A stretch of DNA of 24,696 nucleotides from a virus, in the IMG/VR virus record IMGVR_UViG_3300025880_000107, positions 1-24,696 of that record. One strand, written 5' to 3'. Made by a program: the position numbers and the translations under genes. This document shows, one piece after another, positions 1 through 6,638 of the stretch. The notes beneath the pieces are model-generated. The model was not told where the DNA came from. It did not search any database and worked only from the letters and a program-made list of their open reading frames with translations. Position 1 is the first letter of the stretch, and every line of letters starts with the position of its first letter.

Positions 1-1024
1 TTCTTAATTCGACTTTGATGTGATCTTTATCAAGTTCAGTATCAACTGCTTCGACATAAGAATCGAGAAGTTCTGTAGTATCTTCTAGGGATATTTTCTC
101 GTCATCGACGCTTTCTCCCAAATACTCTTCAAATGATTCTGCAATCTTGAGTTCATATGTTTCAATAGATTGCAATTTATCCACAAACTTATCAAACATA
201 TACAAGTCATTCTTATTTATAACAATCAGCTTGATAAACTTTTTCTCGTATTCCGATACGTCTATAGTACTATAATCCGTCTTAGTATCATCATAAATGA
301 CTTTTTTAAACATAGTAATAGGGTTACGGACTGGAGTAATTTCTCTAGTCTCCGTATCTAATATATGAAAGTACTTAGGGTCATCAACATCTGCCCAGGT
401 AAATTCAAACTGTGATCCTAAATAAGACACATTGCCCTGACTGGATCTTGTGTGAAAATGTCCTGACAGTACGTGTTCAAATCTGGAGAATATATCTGCA
501 TTCATACCGTGTGGATTTGGAACACCCGCGAGTAGATCAAATCCTTTTAATTCTAAATGTGCTCCAAGAATAGGAGCATTACAACTGAGGGCCCACTTAG
601 TATATTCTTCATAGTTTGCATTATTAATCCAAGGAATAACTGCTACTCCGAGTCCATCATAATCTAAAACAGTTGGTTTCATTATAATATTTACATTACT
701 AGTAAAGTATCCAAGAAGTTCTTTAAGGGAACATAGTTCATTGGTGTTTTTATAAAACACATCATGATTACCAGGAATGATATCCATAGTGATGCCCATA
801 TCGCGCATAGGCTCAAGAAAATGCTTACGATTGGCATTGAGAGCCTTAAAGTTAACGAACTTTCTGTGTTCATAATAATCACCTAAGTGTAAGATGTTCT
901 TAATATTATGTTCTTTTAGGTATGGGAAAAAAATGTCTTGATAGAATTTTTCCTGATACTTTAGAAAAATATCTGATGAATTTCTTACACCACAATGCGT
1001 GTCGTTTAATATTGCTACTTTCAT
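1..1024 (-). CDS. 47: gp47-like recombination nuclease subunit (SbcD/Mre11 family), 3' end outside the window
   Basis: The reading frame opens at ATG 1024 and stays open for 341 codons to the window edge, so the C-terminus is missing. Its N-terminal half carries the calcineurin-type metallophosphoesterase motifs in order: DTH at residues 8-10, GD at 48-49, GNHD at 85-88, H156 and GHFH at 188-191. These are the metal ligands of Mre11/SbcD nucleases. In T4, gp47 pairs with the ATPase gp46 to resect DNA ends for recombination-dependent replication and to help degrade host DNA. In marine T4-like phages gene 46 usually follows, and it would lie just left of this window. The start directly follows the TAA of the upstream small gene with no gap, which suggests translational coupling. 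The internal frame at 691-882 is a shadow of this gene. The family call is firm; only the C-terminus is unseen. Confidence 0.95.
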   Translation of the reverse strand, partial: MKVAILNDTHCGVRNSSDIFLKYQEKFYQDIFFPYLKEHNIKNILHLGDYYEHRKFVNFKALNANRKHFLEPMRDMGITMDIIPGNHDVFYKNTNELCSLKELLGYFTSNVNIIMKPTVLDYDGLGVAVIPWINNANYEEYTKWALSCNAPILGAHLELKGFDLLAGVPNPHGMNADIFSRFEHVLSGHFHTRSSQGNVSYLGSQFEFTWADVDDPKYFHILDTETREITPVRNPITMFKKVIYDDTKTDYSTIDVSEYEKKFIKLIVINKNDLYMFDKFVDKLQSIETYELKIAESFEEYLGESVDDEKISLEDTTELLDSYVEAVDTELDKDHIKVELR

Positions 1025-1243
1025 TTAATTGTGCACCTCAATTCCTAAGTGTTCGCCTTCACTAAAATGATAGCCCATTGATATCATAAATTTTTCTAAT
1101 ATTTCAATCATATCATCTTTGCTCAAATCTTTTTCCATTACGTCAATGGTGATTCGTGTATTAGTTGAACTTTTATCTTCGTATGGATTACAAATTAATG
1201 AAATATACGGTTTCTCTTCGGCGGGTTTATGATTCCAAGTCAT
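1025..1243 (-). CDS. small hypothetical protein (about 72 aa)
   Basis: I do not recognise this small acidic protein. The longest frame starts at 1273, but that start overlaps the upstream gene by 47 bases. The internal ATG at 1243 is preceded by GGAG six bases upstream, so I prefer it; it begins MTWNHKPAEE. The product has a beta-like middle (YISLICNPYE, TRITIDVME) and a helix-prone end (DDMIEILEKFM). No signal peptide or membrane segment is visible. It is packed between another small gene, which it overlaps by 17 bases, and gene 47, whose ATG follows directly, so the three are probably co-transcribed with gene 55. No function can be assigned. Confidence 0.7.
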   Translation of the reverse strand: MTWNHKPAEEKPYISLICNPYEDKSSTNTRITIDVMEKDLSKDDMIEILEKFMISMGYHFSEGEHLGIEVHN

Positions 1244-1463
1244 TAAATACTCCATTGTTAATTGAACTTTCAAATGTATCCCAAAGCTTTTGAAATCGTA
1301 GCTCTGTAATATATTTTAGACCTAGCAATTGGTTTTGTAATGTATCACAATCTTCAGCATTTAACTTTAACTTATCTGTTGCGTGATAAATTAAATCAAT
1401 ATCTTCTGTAGTGTTCCAAGCTTGCATTATATCTGTTTCTAAATCAAATCTATTTTTTTCCAT
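1227..1463 (-). CDS. small conserved-looking hypothetical protein (78 aa)
   Basis: The 78-residue product starts MEKNRFDLETDIMQAWNTTE and looks largely helical, with no transmembrane segment. From memory, short proteins opening in the style RFxLExxIMxxW occur in marine T4-like phages near genes 55 and 47, but their function is unknown to me and I could not search. The start lies four bases after the gene 55 stop codon. There is no strong Shine-Dalgarno sequence, which fits coupling to gene 55 translation. The 3' end overlaps the next small gene. Confidence 0.75.
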   Translation of the reverse strand: MEKNRFDLETDIMQAWNTTEDIDLIYHATDKLKLNAEDCDTLQNQLLGLKYITELRFQKLWDTFESSINNGVFNDLES

Positions 1464-1467
1464 TTCA

Positions 1468-2046
1468 TTATACCATAAATAATTCTAGTTTTTCTTTCTC
1501 TCGGATCTTCTCTTCTTTGGCGAATTCTTTTAACTTTTCGTCTTTAGCTCTTACAGTCGATATTCTCTGTCGTAAAGTATCTACATACTGAAGTGTCTGT
1601 TCCGCACCTGCGTCATCCATACCCATGGCAACAAAGTCTTCAACACCCATCTTTTCAATATACTTGAACTTAATGTCTTGTTGTTTCTTTTCTTTAGTTA
1701 TTCGCCTAATAAAGGCGAAATAGCATATCTGGGTGAAGTAAGAGAATGCATTGGGTTTACCAGTTCTAGTGGCTGCTTCGATATTATAATTACCGATGGC
1801 TCGTAAACAATTCTCTACAGCATCCATAACCATTTCTTCTCGGTAAGTATATCTTACAAAGTTTGGCCGATGGGATAGTCCTTCAGCAATCTTAATAAAA
1901 CATGAAGCGATGTAATCGGTTACTACTGGCATATCACTATTAGATTCTTTTGCAGCTCTTGCCTCCATGGCATAATCAAATACTGCTTCACTAAAATCTC
2001 TATTGTTAACGTAGTGTGGTTTTTCTTTCGGCTTTAGTTTTGCCAT
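1468..2046 (-). CDS. 55: gp55-like sigma factor for late transcription
   Basis: This 192-residue protein has the size of T4 gp55 (185 aa) and its typical core. The helical segment HRPNFVRYTYREEMVMDAVE (about residues 79-98), followed by PNAFSYFTQICYFAFIRRI, corresponds to the sigma region 2 part that contacts polymerase and melts DNA. gp55 directs host RNA polymerase to TATAAATA late promoters, several of which occur in this window. The C-terminus ends in EKLELFMV, an acidic-hydrophobic tail of the kind T4 gp55 uses to touch the sliding clamp gp45; that equivalence is inferred. A strong GGAGG ribosome binding site lies about 8 bases before the ATG. A sigma-70-type promoter with an inverted repeat is directly upstream, so early or middle expression by host sigma is likely. 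Confidence 0.93.
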   Translation of the reverse strand: MAKLKPKEKPHYVNNRDFSEAVFDYAMEARAAKESNSDMPVVTDYIASCFIKIAEGLSHRPNFVRYTYREEMVMDAVENCLRAIGNYNIEAATRTGKPNAFSYFTQICYFAFIRRITKEKKQQDIKFKYIEKMGVEDFVAMGMDDAGAEQTLQYVDTLRQRISTVRAKDEKLKEFAKEEKIREKEKLELFMV

Positions 2047-2072
2047 GATTGGGTTTCCTCCATAATTAGTAT

Positions 2073-2101
2073 ATTATACTACACTTTTGGTTAAAAGTAA
2101 A
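2073..2101 (-). promoter_or_regulatory. sigma-70-type promoter of gene 55
   Basis: On the minus strand TTTACT (2101-2096) is followed after exactly 17 bases by TATAAT (2078-2073). The expected start is near 2066, giving a leader of roughly 20 bases that holds the GGAGG site of gene 55. This is a host-type promoter, distinct from the gp55-type TATAAATA elements elsewhere in the window. Confidence 0.75.
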
Positions 2102-2105
2102 GTGT
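2081..2105. repeat. inverted repeat overlapping the gene 55 promoter
   Basis: ACACTTT (2081-2087) and AAAGTGT (2099-2105) form a perfect 7-bp inverted repeat around an 11-bp centre. A smaller CTTTT/AAAAG repeat (2084-2097) lies inside it. The unit covers the -35 element and most of the spacer of the gene 55 promoter, where a repressor or activator site would be expected. It has no T-run in the minus direction, so it does not look like a terminator. An operator role is inferred only from position and symmetry. Confidence 0.4.
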
Positions 2106-2147
2106 TATTTAATATATTTTTCATTGCGATATTATTTGATAAAATGG

Positions 2148-2176
2148 TTGACAAAACCATGTGCGTATGATATAAT
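2148..2176 (+). promoter_or_regulatory. perfect-consensus sigma-70 promoter on the antisense strand
   Basis: TTGACA (2148-2153), 17 bases, then TATAAT (2171-2176), with TG at 2168-2169 as an extended -10. Both hexamers are perfect matches. It points rightwards while every gene here points left, so a transcript from about 2183 would run antisense into the 3' end of the 133-residue gene (2213-2614) and then uvsW. The 16 bases 2162-2177 (TGCGTATGATATAATA) also occur exactly in the minus-strand promoter of uvsY, which supports a real promoter. No convincing plus-strand gene follows it. Confidence 0.7.
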
Positions 2177-2212
2177 AATATAGTCATCCGGGGGGATAGA
2201 GGTATACTATTA

Positions 2213-2614
2213 TTAATGTACTGTCTCTTTACTGTCTGGTAAGATGTCATTGTATTCATCATCAATATCTTCAAGTTCTAGTTTATCTGCTATCTGGTTT
2301 GTTATTCGGTTAATAATAGATTCTGCAGATTCTGGTGGTGGTACTGGATCTCTTTTCATGAGAGCATACTTAATGTATTCTTTCTTTATCTCTTCCACTA
2401 CACTGGAATCACCTATAATATTATGCTTATCAATAGAATATCTTTTCTGTTCCGAGAATGGGAACCATGGGCTAAACTGATATCCCCCAATCATAGTACT
2501 GTATATAGCAACGGGTCTTTCTATCATATAATTATCTTGGTTATTATTACTTACCAGAGCAATTATATTATCACCATTAATCAGTTTAAAATTTCTTATG
2601 TTTAATTCTTTCAT
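2213..2614 (-). CDS. conserved-type hypothetical protein between uvsW and 55 (133 aa)
   Basis: I cannot assign a function. The N-terminal 40 residues read IRNFKLINGDNIIALV...YMIERPVAIY, a strand-rich pattern with a GD turn that resembles the small Sm-like barrels annotated in some marine phages. This is a fold-level impression only. A proline stretch (DPVPPPES, about residues 90-97) is followed by a helix-prone, strongly acidic C-terminus. It sits one base after the uvsW stop codon and is the last gene of the uvsY-uvsW operon. There is no Shine-Dalgarno sequence; a TATAAATA octamer (2621-2628) overlaps the end of uvsW six bases before the ATG. The plus-strand promoter at 2148-2176 points into its 3' end. 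Confidence 0.8.
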   Translation of the reverse strand: MKELNIRNFKLINGDNIIALVSNNNQDNYMIERPVAIYSTMIGGYQFSPWFPFSEQKRYSIDKHNIIGDSSVVEEIKKEYIKYALMKRDPVPPPESAESIINRITNQIADKLELEDIDDEYNDILPDSKETVH

Positions 2615-2615
2615 A

Positions 2616-4115
2616 TTAAATATTTATATCATATAATTTATAATCGAACTTCTCTTTTGAGTATATTTTAATGCGCTCTGCCGCATGAACCAATGTATAG
2701 TTCTTCTTACTTTTCCAATGCAGATCATCAGCAATATCATATACTTTAGTATTTATATCATCAGCGGACTTTCTGAGCCCACGGCCTATACTTTGTAGAA
2801 CCCTAATTTGACTCTTGCTTGGTGAAGCGAATATAATATTGTGAAGACGCTTAATATTAATGCCAGTAGAGAAAGTACCCATACTTGCCACAATAATAGC
2901 GTCACTTTCTTTTTCAGTGATAGCACGTATTTCTTCTCTCGTATCCACATCGGTTTCACCACTGACATAAAACAATCTCCTATCTATAATATCCATCTTC
3001 TTAAATTTTTCTTGTAACATATTATGCAAGGGTTTGCCGTGTTTATCCACATACTGAAACAGTATAAGAGTATTACCATCAGCATCCATAGCTAGATTTG
3101 AAATAAAGTTATTTCTTGGTTCATACTTTACAATAAAGTCCATCTCTGCTTGATAATCTCTCTTTACTTTACAGAACTCATCAGCATACTTTAAGAGTAG
3201 TATATTAATATCTAATTGAGCTAGATCGTTACTATCCATTAACTTCTTGGTAGTAGTTACTTTATGCACAGGACCGAATAAGCCTTCTAATACTAACTGA
3301 TGGGTTTGAGTACCATCTAAAGTGCCAGTAGTACCCATACGGAACTTACATTCTGTGCATTTTTCCAAGATCGCAGTTAGTGATTTAGCTTTAAATGAAT
3401 GCGCTTCATCACCAATCACCATTCCGAAAGGCTGAAACCAAGTCGCTCTTTCTTTATAAATGGACTGCCATGTAGTAATAACCACTCTATTCGGAATATT
3501 ATACTTCTCTCTGCCAGCATATATTTTATGGCAATTTTCATCCACATTCCATTCATCAAACTGCGAATAGTCTGCAAAGTCAGAGTACATCTGCTCTACC
3601 AATGAAGTTGTAGGTACTATTAATAAAATACTTTGATCGGATACCTCTAAAAAGAACCTTATAGCCATGTAAATGATAAGTGACTTACCTGATGCTGTAG
3701 GGGATAGTAGTAGAGATTGGCTGTTACTAAGTGCGTGTTCGAGCGCTTCTAATTGATAATTACGTGGGGTTATCTTATTACCACCCGCAGTTAAAGTTAA
3801 TTCTGATAATAAAGTAGGTATGTCTACTTTATTTTTAGCACCAGGCATGCCATAAGAACCATTATCAAGTTCTATATCATATTGTCTGGCATTGGCAAAC
3901 TCTTGTATATACTGAAACAAACCAGTATAAAGAGTCTTCTTTCTAAGGTCATATAGCCGAATCTTGCCGTCCCACATTCTATTTTTATACGCTGGCATAA
4001 ATTTATAACCAGGCACAAAGAAACAGAAATGTTCAGCTAGTTCATGTTCTATAGAAGGTTCTGTGATAATTTCCAAGAAAGCTTCATTCTTCTTTTTAAT
4101 TTTTATTAAGTCCAT
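2616..4115 (-). CDS. uvsW: UvsW-like recombination DNA/RNA helicase
   Basis: At 499 residues it matches T4 UvsW (503 aa). It is a superfamily 2 helicase: Q-motif-like NYQLEA near 119-124, Walker A SPTASGKS at 138-145, DEAH at 236-239, a TGT-type motif III near residue 260, and motif VI QSIGRGLRKS near 445-454. The N-terminal 115 residues contain the MWDGKIRLYD segment typical of UvsW's small DNA-binding domain. In T4, UvsW unwinds R-loops and branched recombination intermediates and helps switch from origin-dependent to recombination-dependent replication. It follows uvsY after 15 bases and has no clear ribosome binding site of its own. The neighbouring uvsY and nearby gene 47 complete a recombination cluster. 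Confidence 0.96.
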   Translation of the reverse strand: MDLIKIKKKNEAFLEIITEPSIEHELAEHFCFFVPGYKFMPAYKNRMWDGKIRLYDLRKKTLYTGLFQYIQEFANARQYDIELDNGSYGMPGAKNKVDIPTLLSELTLTAGGNKITPRNYQLEALEHALSNSQSLLLSPTASGKSLIIYMAIRFFLEVSDQSILLIVPTTSLVEQMYSDFADYSQFDEWNVDENCHKIYAGREKYNIPNRVVITTWQSIYKERATWFQPFGMVIGDEAHSFKAKSLTAILEKCTECKFRMGTTGTLDGTQTHQLVLEGLFGPVHKVTTTKKLMDSNDLAQLDINILLLKYADEFCKVKRDYQAEMDFIVKYEPRNNFISNLAMDADGNTLILFQYVDKHGKPLHNMLQEKFKKMDIIDRRLFYVSGETDVDTREEIRAITEKESDAIIVASMGTFSTGINIKRLHNIIFASPSKSQIRVLQSIGRGLRKSADDINTKVYDIADDLHWKSKKNYTLVHAAERIKIYSKEKFDYKLYDINI

Positions 4116-4130
4116 TAGATATGTATATCT

Positions 4131-4577
4131 TTAAATACCAGAGGTAAATTTGCGCCATTCAATCATATTTTTAATGTTCTGATGTCTCCACTTAATATTC
4201 TCCATTATTTCTTTAAGAGTATCACACATTTCTTTAGTGTATTCCATCTTAGCTTGATGTTGTTGAATAATGGGATCAGCATCATACCACTTATCCATAT
4301 CACCTTTAAGTACTGTTAATCCATTAAGAGGATCATAGTCCCAACCTTTGGAATCCATTTCCTCTTTGGATAGTTTACCATTATAGTGCATAAACTTGTC
4401 TCTAAGTATTACTTTAAAGTCTAGTTCTAGTTTCTTCAGTTTCATCTTATTGACACTGTAAAGTTCTAGGTATTTGGAGTGTAGTTTGGCGGAATCGCGG
4501 GAAGACTCGTCAAGTCTCATTTCGTCTATGAGTGAATCTTTCTTCCACATTTCTAAAATTTTTTCTAAGTTATTCAT
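4131..4577 (-). CDS. uvsY: UvsY-like recombination mediator
   Basis: The 148-residue product is close to T4 UvsY (137 aa) in size, high helical content and charge, with the recognisable segments HSKYLELYSVNKMKLKKLE (about 34-52) and ENIKWRHQNIKNMIEWRKF near the C-terminus. UvsY loads the UvsX recombinase onto single-stranded DNA covered by gp32. It is the first gene of a uvsY-uvsW-unknown operon and has its own sigma-70-type promoter just upstream. The leader has no clear Shine-Dalgarno sequence. uvsX and gene 32 are not in the window. Confidence 0.92.
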   Translation of the reverse strand: MNNLEKILEMWKKDSLIDEMRLDESSRDSAKLHSKYLELYSVNKMKLKKLELDFKVILRDKFMHYNGKLSKEEMDSKGWDYDPLNGLTVLKGDMDKWYDADPIIQQHQAKMEYTKEMCDTLKEIMENIKWRHQNIKNMIEWRKFTSGI

Positions 4578-4616
4578 AATATATCCATGGTTTAAAATAG
4601 TGCTGTTTTAAGTACT

Positions 4617-4645
4617 ATTATATCATACGCAGACGGAAAAGTAAA
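4617..4645 (-). promoter_or_regulatory. sigma-70-type promoter of the uvsY operon
   Basis: TTTACT (4645-4640), a 17-base spacer and TATAAT (4622-4617) on the minus strand, with TG of an extended -10 at the right place. It lies immediately after the end of the gp19-paralogue gene. The -10 region TGCGTATGATATAATA (4631-4616) is identical to that of the plus-strand promoter at 2162-2177, and the TTTACT hexamer is identical to that of the gene 55 promoter. Expected start near 4610, with a leader of about 33 bases. Confidence 0.8.
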
Positions 4646-4649
4646 CCCC

Positions 4650-5117
4650 TTATATTATTTCGTAATAGGTATACTTAAATGATGCGTCTGCTTGCAAGTA
4701 TTCAACATCGGTTTGTTGTGTTGAAAATTCTAATGCAGATAGTGTTGTTGGAAAACAATCTCGGAAAACGATTTCTTTACTTACATTGTTATGTGACGTC
4801 AGAATAGATAAGGTTGCATCAAATTTATATGATTCACCTTTAGAGTCATTAATGATATTATGCATCCAATTAAACATTTCTATATAGTTATCCATGTCCT
4901 CAGTTACATTAAATCTTATAGCTAGTTCATCAAAATTCAACCGATCACCAGTCATGGCAATATTAACACCTCTATATGGTACGTTTGATTCTGATAACGA
5001 AACACCAGGCAGTGTTACAGCTGTACAAAAATATTCAATGTTAGGAAACTGTTTAGCATCAACTCTAAACTGAAACCCAACTGGACTTAAAAAATTCTTA
5101 TTTGTTGTTAGTGTCAT
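4650..5117 (-). CDS. tail-tube-fold protein, paralogue of gp19
   Basis: The 155-residue product aligns along its whole length with the gp19 of this window (10235-10762). Its VPYRGVNIAMTGDR corresponds to VPFRGRQLQIAGDR, FNWMHNIIND to FERWMNGINNH, and FPTTLSALEFS to FPTNLSAIELS. It therefore belongs to the T4 gp19 tube family. It is too short to be T4 gp48 or gp54, the larger tube-fold proteins that initiate the tube. A role at the baseplate-tube or tube-neck joint is inferred, and it may be what some annotations of related phages place after gene 23. It starts inside a 30-codon ORF, has a GAGGAAG ribosome binding site, and is isolated from gene 23 by a terminator and a late-type promoter. uvsY follows with its own promoter. 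Confidence 0.85.
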   Translation of the reverse strand: MTLTTNKNFLSPVGFQFRVDAKQFPNIEYFCTAVTLPGVSLSESNVPYRGVNIAMTGDRLNFDELAIRFNVTEDMDNYIEMFNWMHNIINDSKGESYKFDATLSILTSHNNVSKEIVFRDCFPTTLSALEFSTQQTDVEYLQADASFKYTYYEII

Positions 5118-5190
5118 TTTCTTCCTCTTCTGGTTCCTCTTCTAAAAGTCCCCACCAATTCCAGCGACCATCTTCTATAGATTCTTCCAT
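5098..5190 (-). CDS. possible 30-residue acidic protein overlapping the gp19 paralogue
   Basis: ATG 5190 opens a 30-codon frame ending at TAA 5098, which overlaps the next gene by 20 bases in another frame. The peptide starts MEESIEDGRWNWWGLL and ends in a glutamate-rich tail. Its composition (three tryptophans, then acidic) is not typical of noise. There is no Shine-Dalgarno sequence, but a TATAAATA octamer ends exactly five bases before the ATG. It could be a real small protein, a leader that couples translation to the gp19 paralogue, or chance. Confidence 0.45.
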   Translation of the reverse strand: MEESIEDGRWNWWGLLEEEPEEEENDTNNK

Positions 5191-5195
5191 AGTAT

Positions 5196-5203
5196 TATTT
5201 ATA
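5196..5203 (-). promoter_or_regulatory. T4-type late promoter element before the gp19 paralogue
   Basis: TATAAATA, a perfect match to the T4 late promoter octamer, lies on the minus strand between the gene 23 terminator and the 30-codon ORF. Because the terminator separates this gene from the capsid operon, an independent late promoter is expected here. By T4 spacing the transcript would start at or next to the A of the ATG at 5190. Confidence 0.7.
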
Positions 5204-5223
5204 ATGGCTAATATTCTAAACAT

Positions 5224-5251
5224 AAAAAAAGGGACTCCGAAGAGTCCCTTT
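5224..5251 (-). terminator. intrinsic terminator downstream of gene 23
   Basis: On the minus strand AAAGGGACTC, a TTCG loop, GAGTCCCTTT and a run of seven T form a textbook Rho-independent terminator with a 10-bp stem and an extra-stable UUCG tetraloop. It lies about 30 bases after the major capsid stop codon and probably caps the abundant capsid mRNA and protects its 3' end. Confidence 0.93.
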
Positions 5252-5282
5252 AAAGAATCAAATTGACTCAATGATTTTGCAA

Positions 5283-6617
5283 TTAAGCAGAAACCATCAT
5301 GCTGTCAACTCTGAAGATTCTGAAGTATGGGTTAGAACGGTTACTACCCGCACCTGCCGCAGTACCCACGAATGGGTTCTGTTGAATACCATATCTTGTT
5401 TTGAATCCGATTCTTGGCTGGAAGTCATTCTCACCAACGGCTTTAACCATAGTTAAAGGAACGTAAGGACAATAGAACAGACCAGCATCATATGGATTAG
5501 TACCTCTGTAACCAACACATACGAAGTCAGAAGTAGCATATGGATCAATATATACTTTTAGTCTTCCGTTAAGAACACCAGCAAAAGTATTACCTGTATC
5601 ATCTACTTGTAAACCAGTAGATAGAGCAGGTGAATAGTCCATAGTACCAGAAGCTGCAAGAGCAGAAGCTACATCAGAAGATACTATTACAAAGTTACCT
5701 TTGCCTCTTCTTGTGTCAAGAGCGATCTTGTTAGATTCTCTTTCGATCTGCATGATAAGACCCTTGAACTTCTCAGCCATCCATCTGCCGTCTGAATCAG
5801 TATCTACGTTAAAGATACCTTTGATAGCAAGGTTTGACTGTTGAGCACCAAGATTAGCCTTAGTATATACAGTTCTAATCATCTCTCTGTTGATTTCCGC
5901 TAGGATTTCAGAAGAAAGAATATTAGCCAGTTCAGCTTCAGCGTCTAGTCCGTGTACAGCTTTAAGGTCTTGAGCGAGTTCCATTGTGTACTCAGCTTTC
6001 AGAGCTCTTGACTTAGCAGTAACAGTTGCTTTTTCGATTGAGAAAGCCATCTCACCGAAAGAACCGTCACCATCTCCGCCAACACCCAATCTTTCAGCAG
6101 CATCTGTATCCATTGCTGAACCGAAAGTATTAACGATATCTGCTTCATCACCGATGTCACCATCAGTATCAGCATCTGTTACACCTTCAAGACCAGTAGG
6201 ACCTGCTTGTTGAGTACCAGTACCAGAGAATCCAGAGTCAGCTTCGTTATGAAGTGCTTCTGTACCACCTTGAGTACTGTATCTTGATTTCATTGCAAAG
6301 ATAAGTCCAGTAGGACCAGTCATTGGTTGAACACCAGCGATATCATAAGCGATGAGGTTAGGCATTGCACGTCTTACCAAAGAGATAAGAACTGGATCAA
6401 AAGTAGCGATATCGCTACCTGCCTGGTTATTAGCTGCAGCTGCTTCAGAAATGAAGTTGCCACCCATATTTTGAGCATCTTCTCTGAGTGCTTGCTCTTG
6501 GTTCTCCAACAATCTAGCTGTAGTAGCTTTCTTGTGCTTATCAGCAATACTAGGTACGTCTGCGTGTTCTAGTACTGGAGCCCACTTTTCAATTAAATTT
6601 GAATCTGCGTTAAACAT
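5283..6617 (-). CDS. 23: gp23-like major capsid protein
   Basis: This 444-residue protein is the T4-type major head subunit (521 aa in T4; marine forms are shorter because the insertion domain is reduced). Recognisable segments include FDPVLISLVRRAMPNLIAYD (about 74-93), the GPTGLIFAMKSRY block, the EYTMELAQDLKAVHGLDAE segment and a C-terminus rich in conserved aromatic motifs. The sequence FISEAAAANN offers a gp21 cleavage site (I-x-E) after Glu58, which would remove an N-terminal 58-residue arm on maturation; this is inferred from the T4 rule. An AGGGG ribosome binding site precedes the ATG. No separate vertex gene (24) follows, as is usual in marine T4-like phages. A strong terminator lies downstream. 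Confidence 0.97.
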   Translation of the reverse strand: MFNADSNLIEKWAPVLEHADVPSIADKHKKATTARLLENQEQALREDAQNMGGNFISEAAAANNQAGSDIATFDPVLISLVRRAMPNLIAYDIAGVQPMTGPTGLIFAMKSRYSTQGGTEALHNEADSGFSGTGTQQAGPTGLEGVTDADTDGDIGDEADIVNTFGSAMDTDAAERLGVGGDGDGSFGEMAFSIEKATVTAKSRALKAEYTMELAQDLKAVHGLDAEAELANILSSEILAEINREMIRTVYTKANLGAQQSNLAIKGIFNVDTDSDGRWMAEKFKGLIMQIERESNKIALDTRRGKGNFVIVSSDVASALAASGTMDYSPALSTGLQVDDTGNTFAGVLNGRLKVYIDPYATSDFVCVGYRGTNPYDAGLFYCPYVPLTMVKAVGENDFQPRIGFKTRYGIQQNPFVGTAAGAGSNRSNPYFRIFRVDSMMVSA

Positions 6618-6638
6618 TTTTTTGTTTCCCCTTTTAGA

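Noticed and set aside
214-221. TATAAATA on the minus strand inside gene 47; also 2750-2757 in uvsW and 13092-13099 in gene 17
   Set aside because: All three lie deep inside coding sequence with no gene start downstream at a sensible distance, and are expected by chance in AT-rich DNA. They do warn that single octamers are not proof of promoters.
2244-2480. Plus-strand 78-codon frame downstream of the antisense promoter
   Set aside because: It is antisense to the well-supported 133-residue gene, starts with a serine run produced by the complement of acidic codons, and has no ribosome binding site.
4118-4131. AT-rich palindrome AGATATGTATATCT between uvsY and uvsW
   Set aside because: Short, weak and of the kind expected in AT-rich gaps; no promoter hexamers or T-run are attached to it.
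5986-6213. Plus-strand frames opposite gene 23, and those opposite gene 22 (for example 6532-6915, 7291-7476)
   Set aside because: Serine/proline/threonine-rich translations that mirror the codon use of the real minus-strand genes; no promoters or ribosome binding sites.
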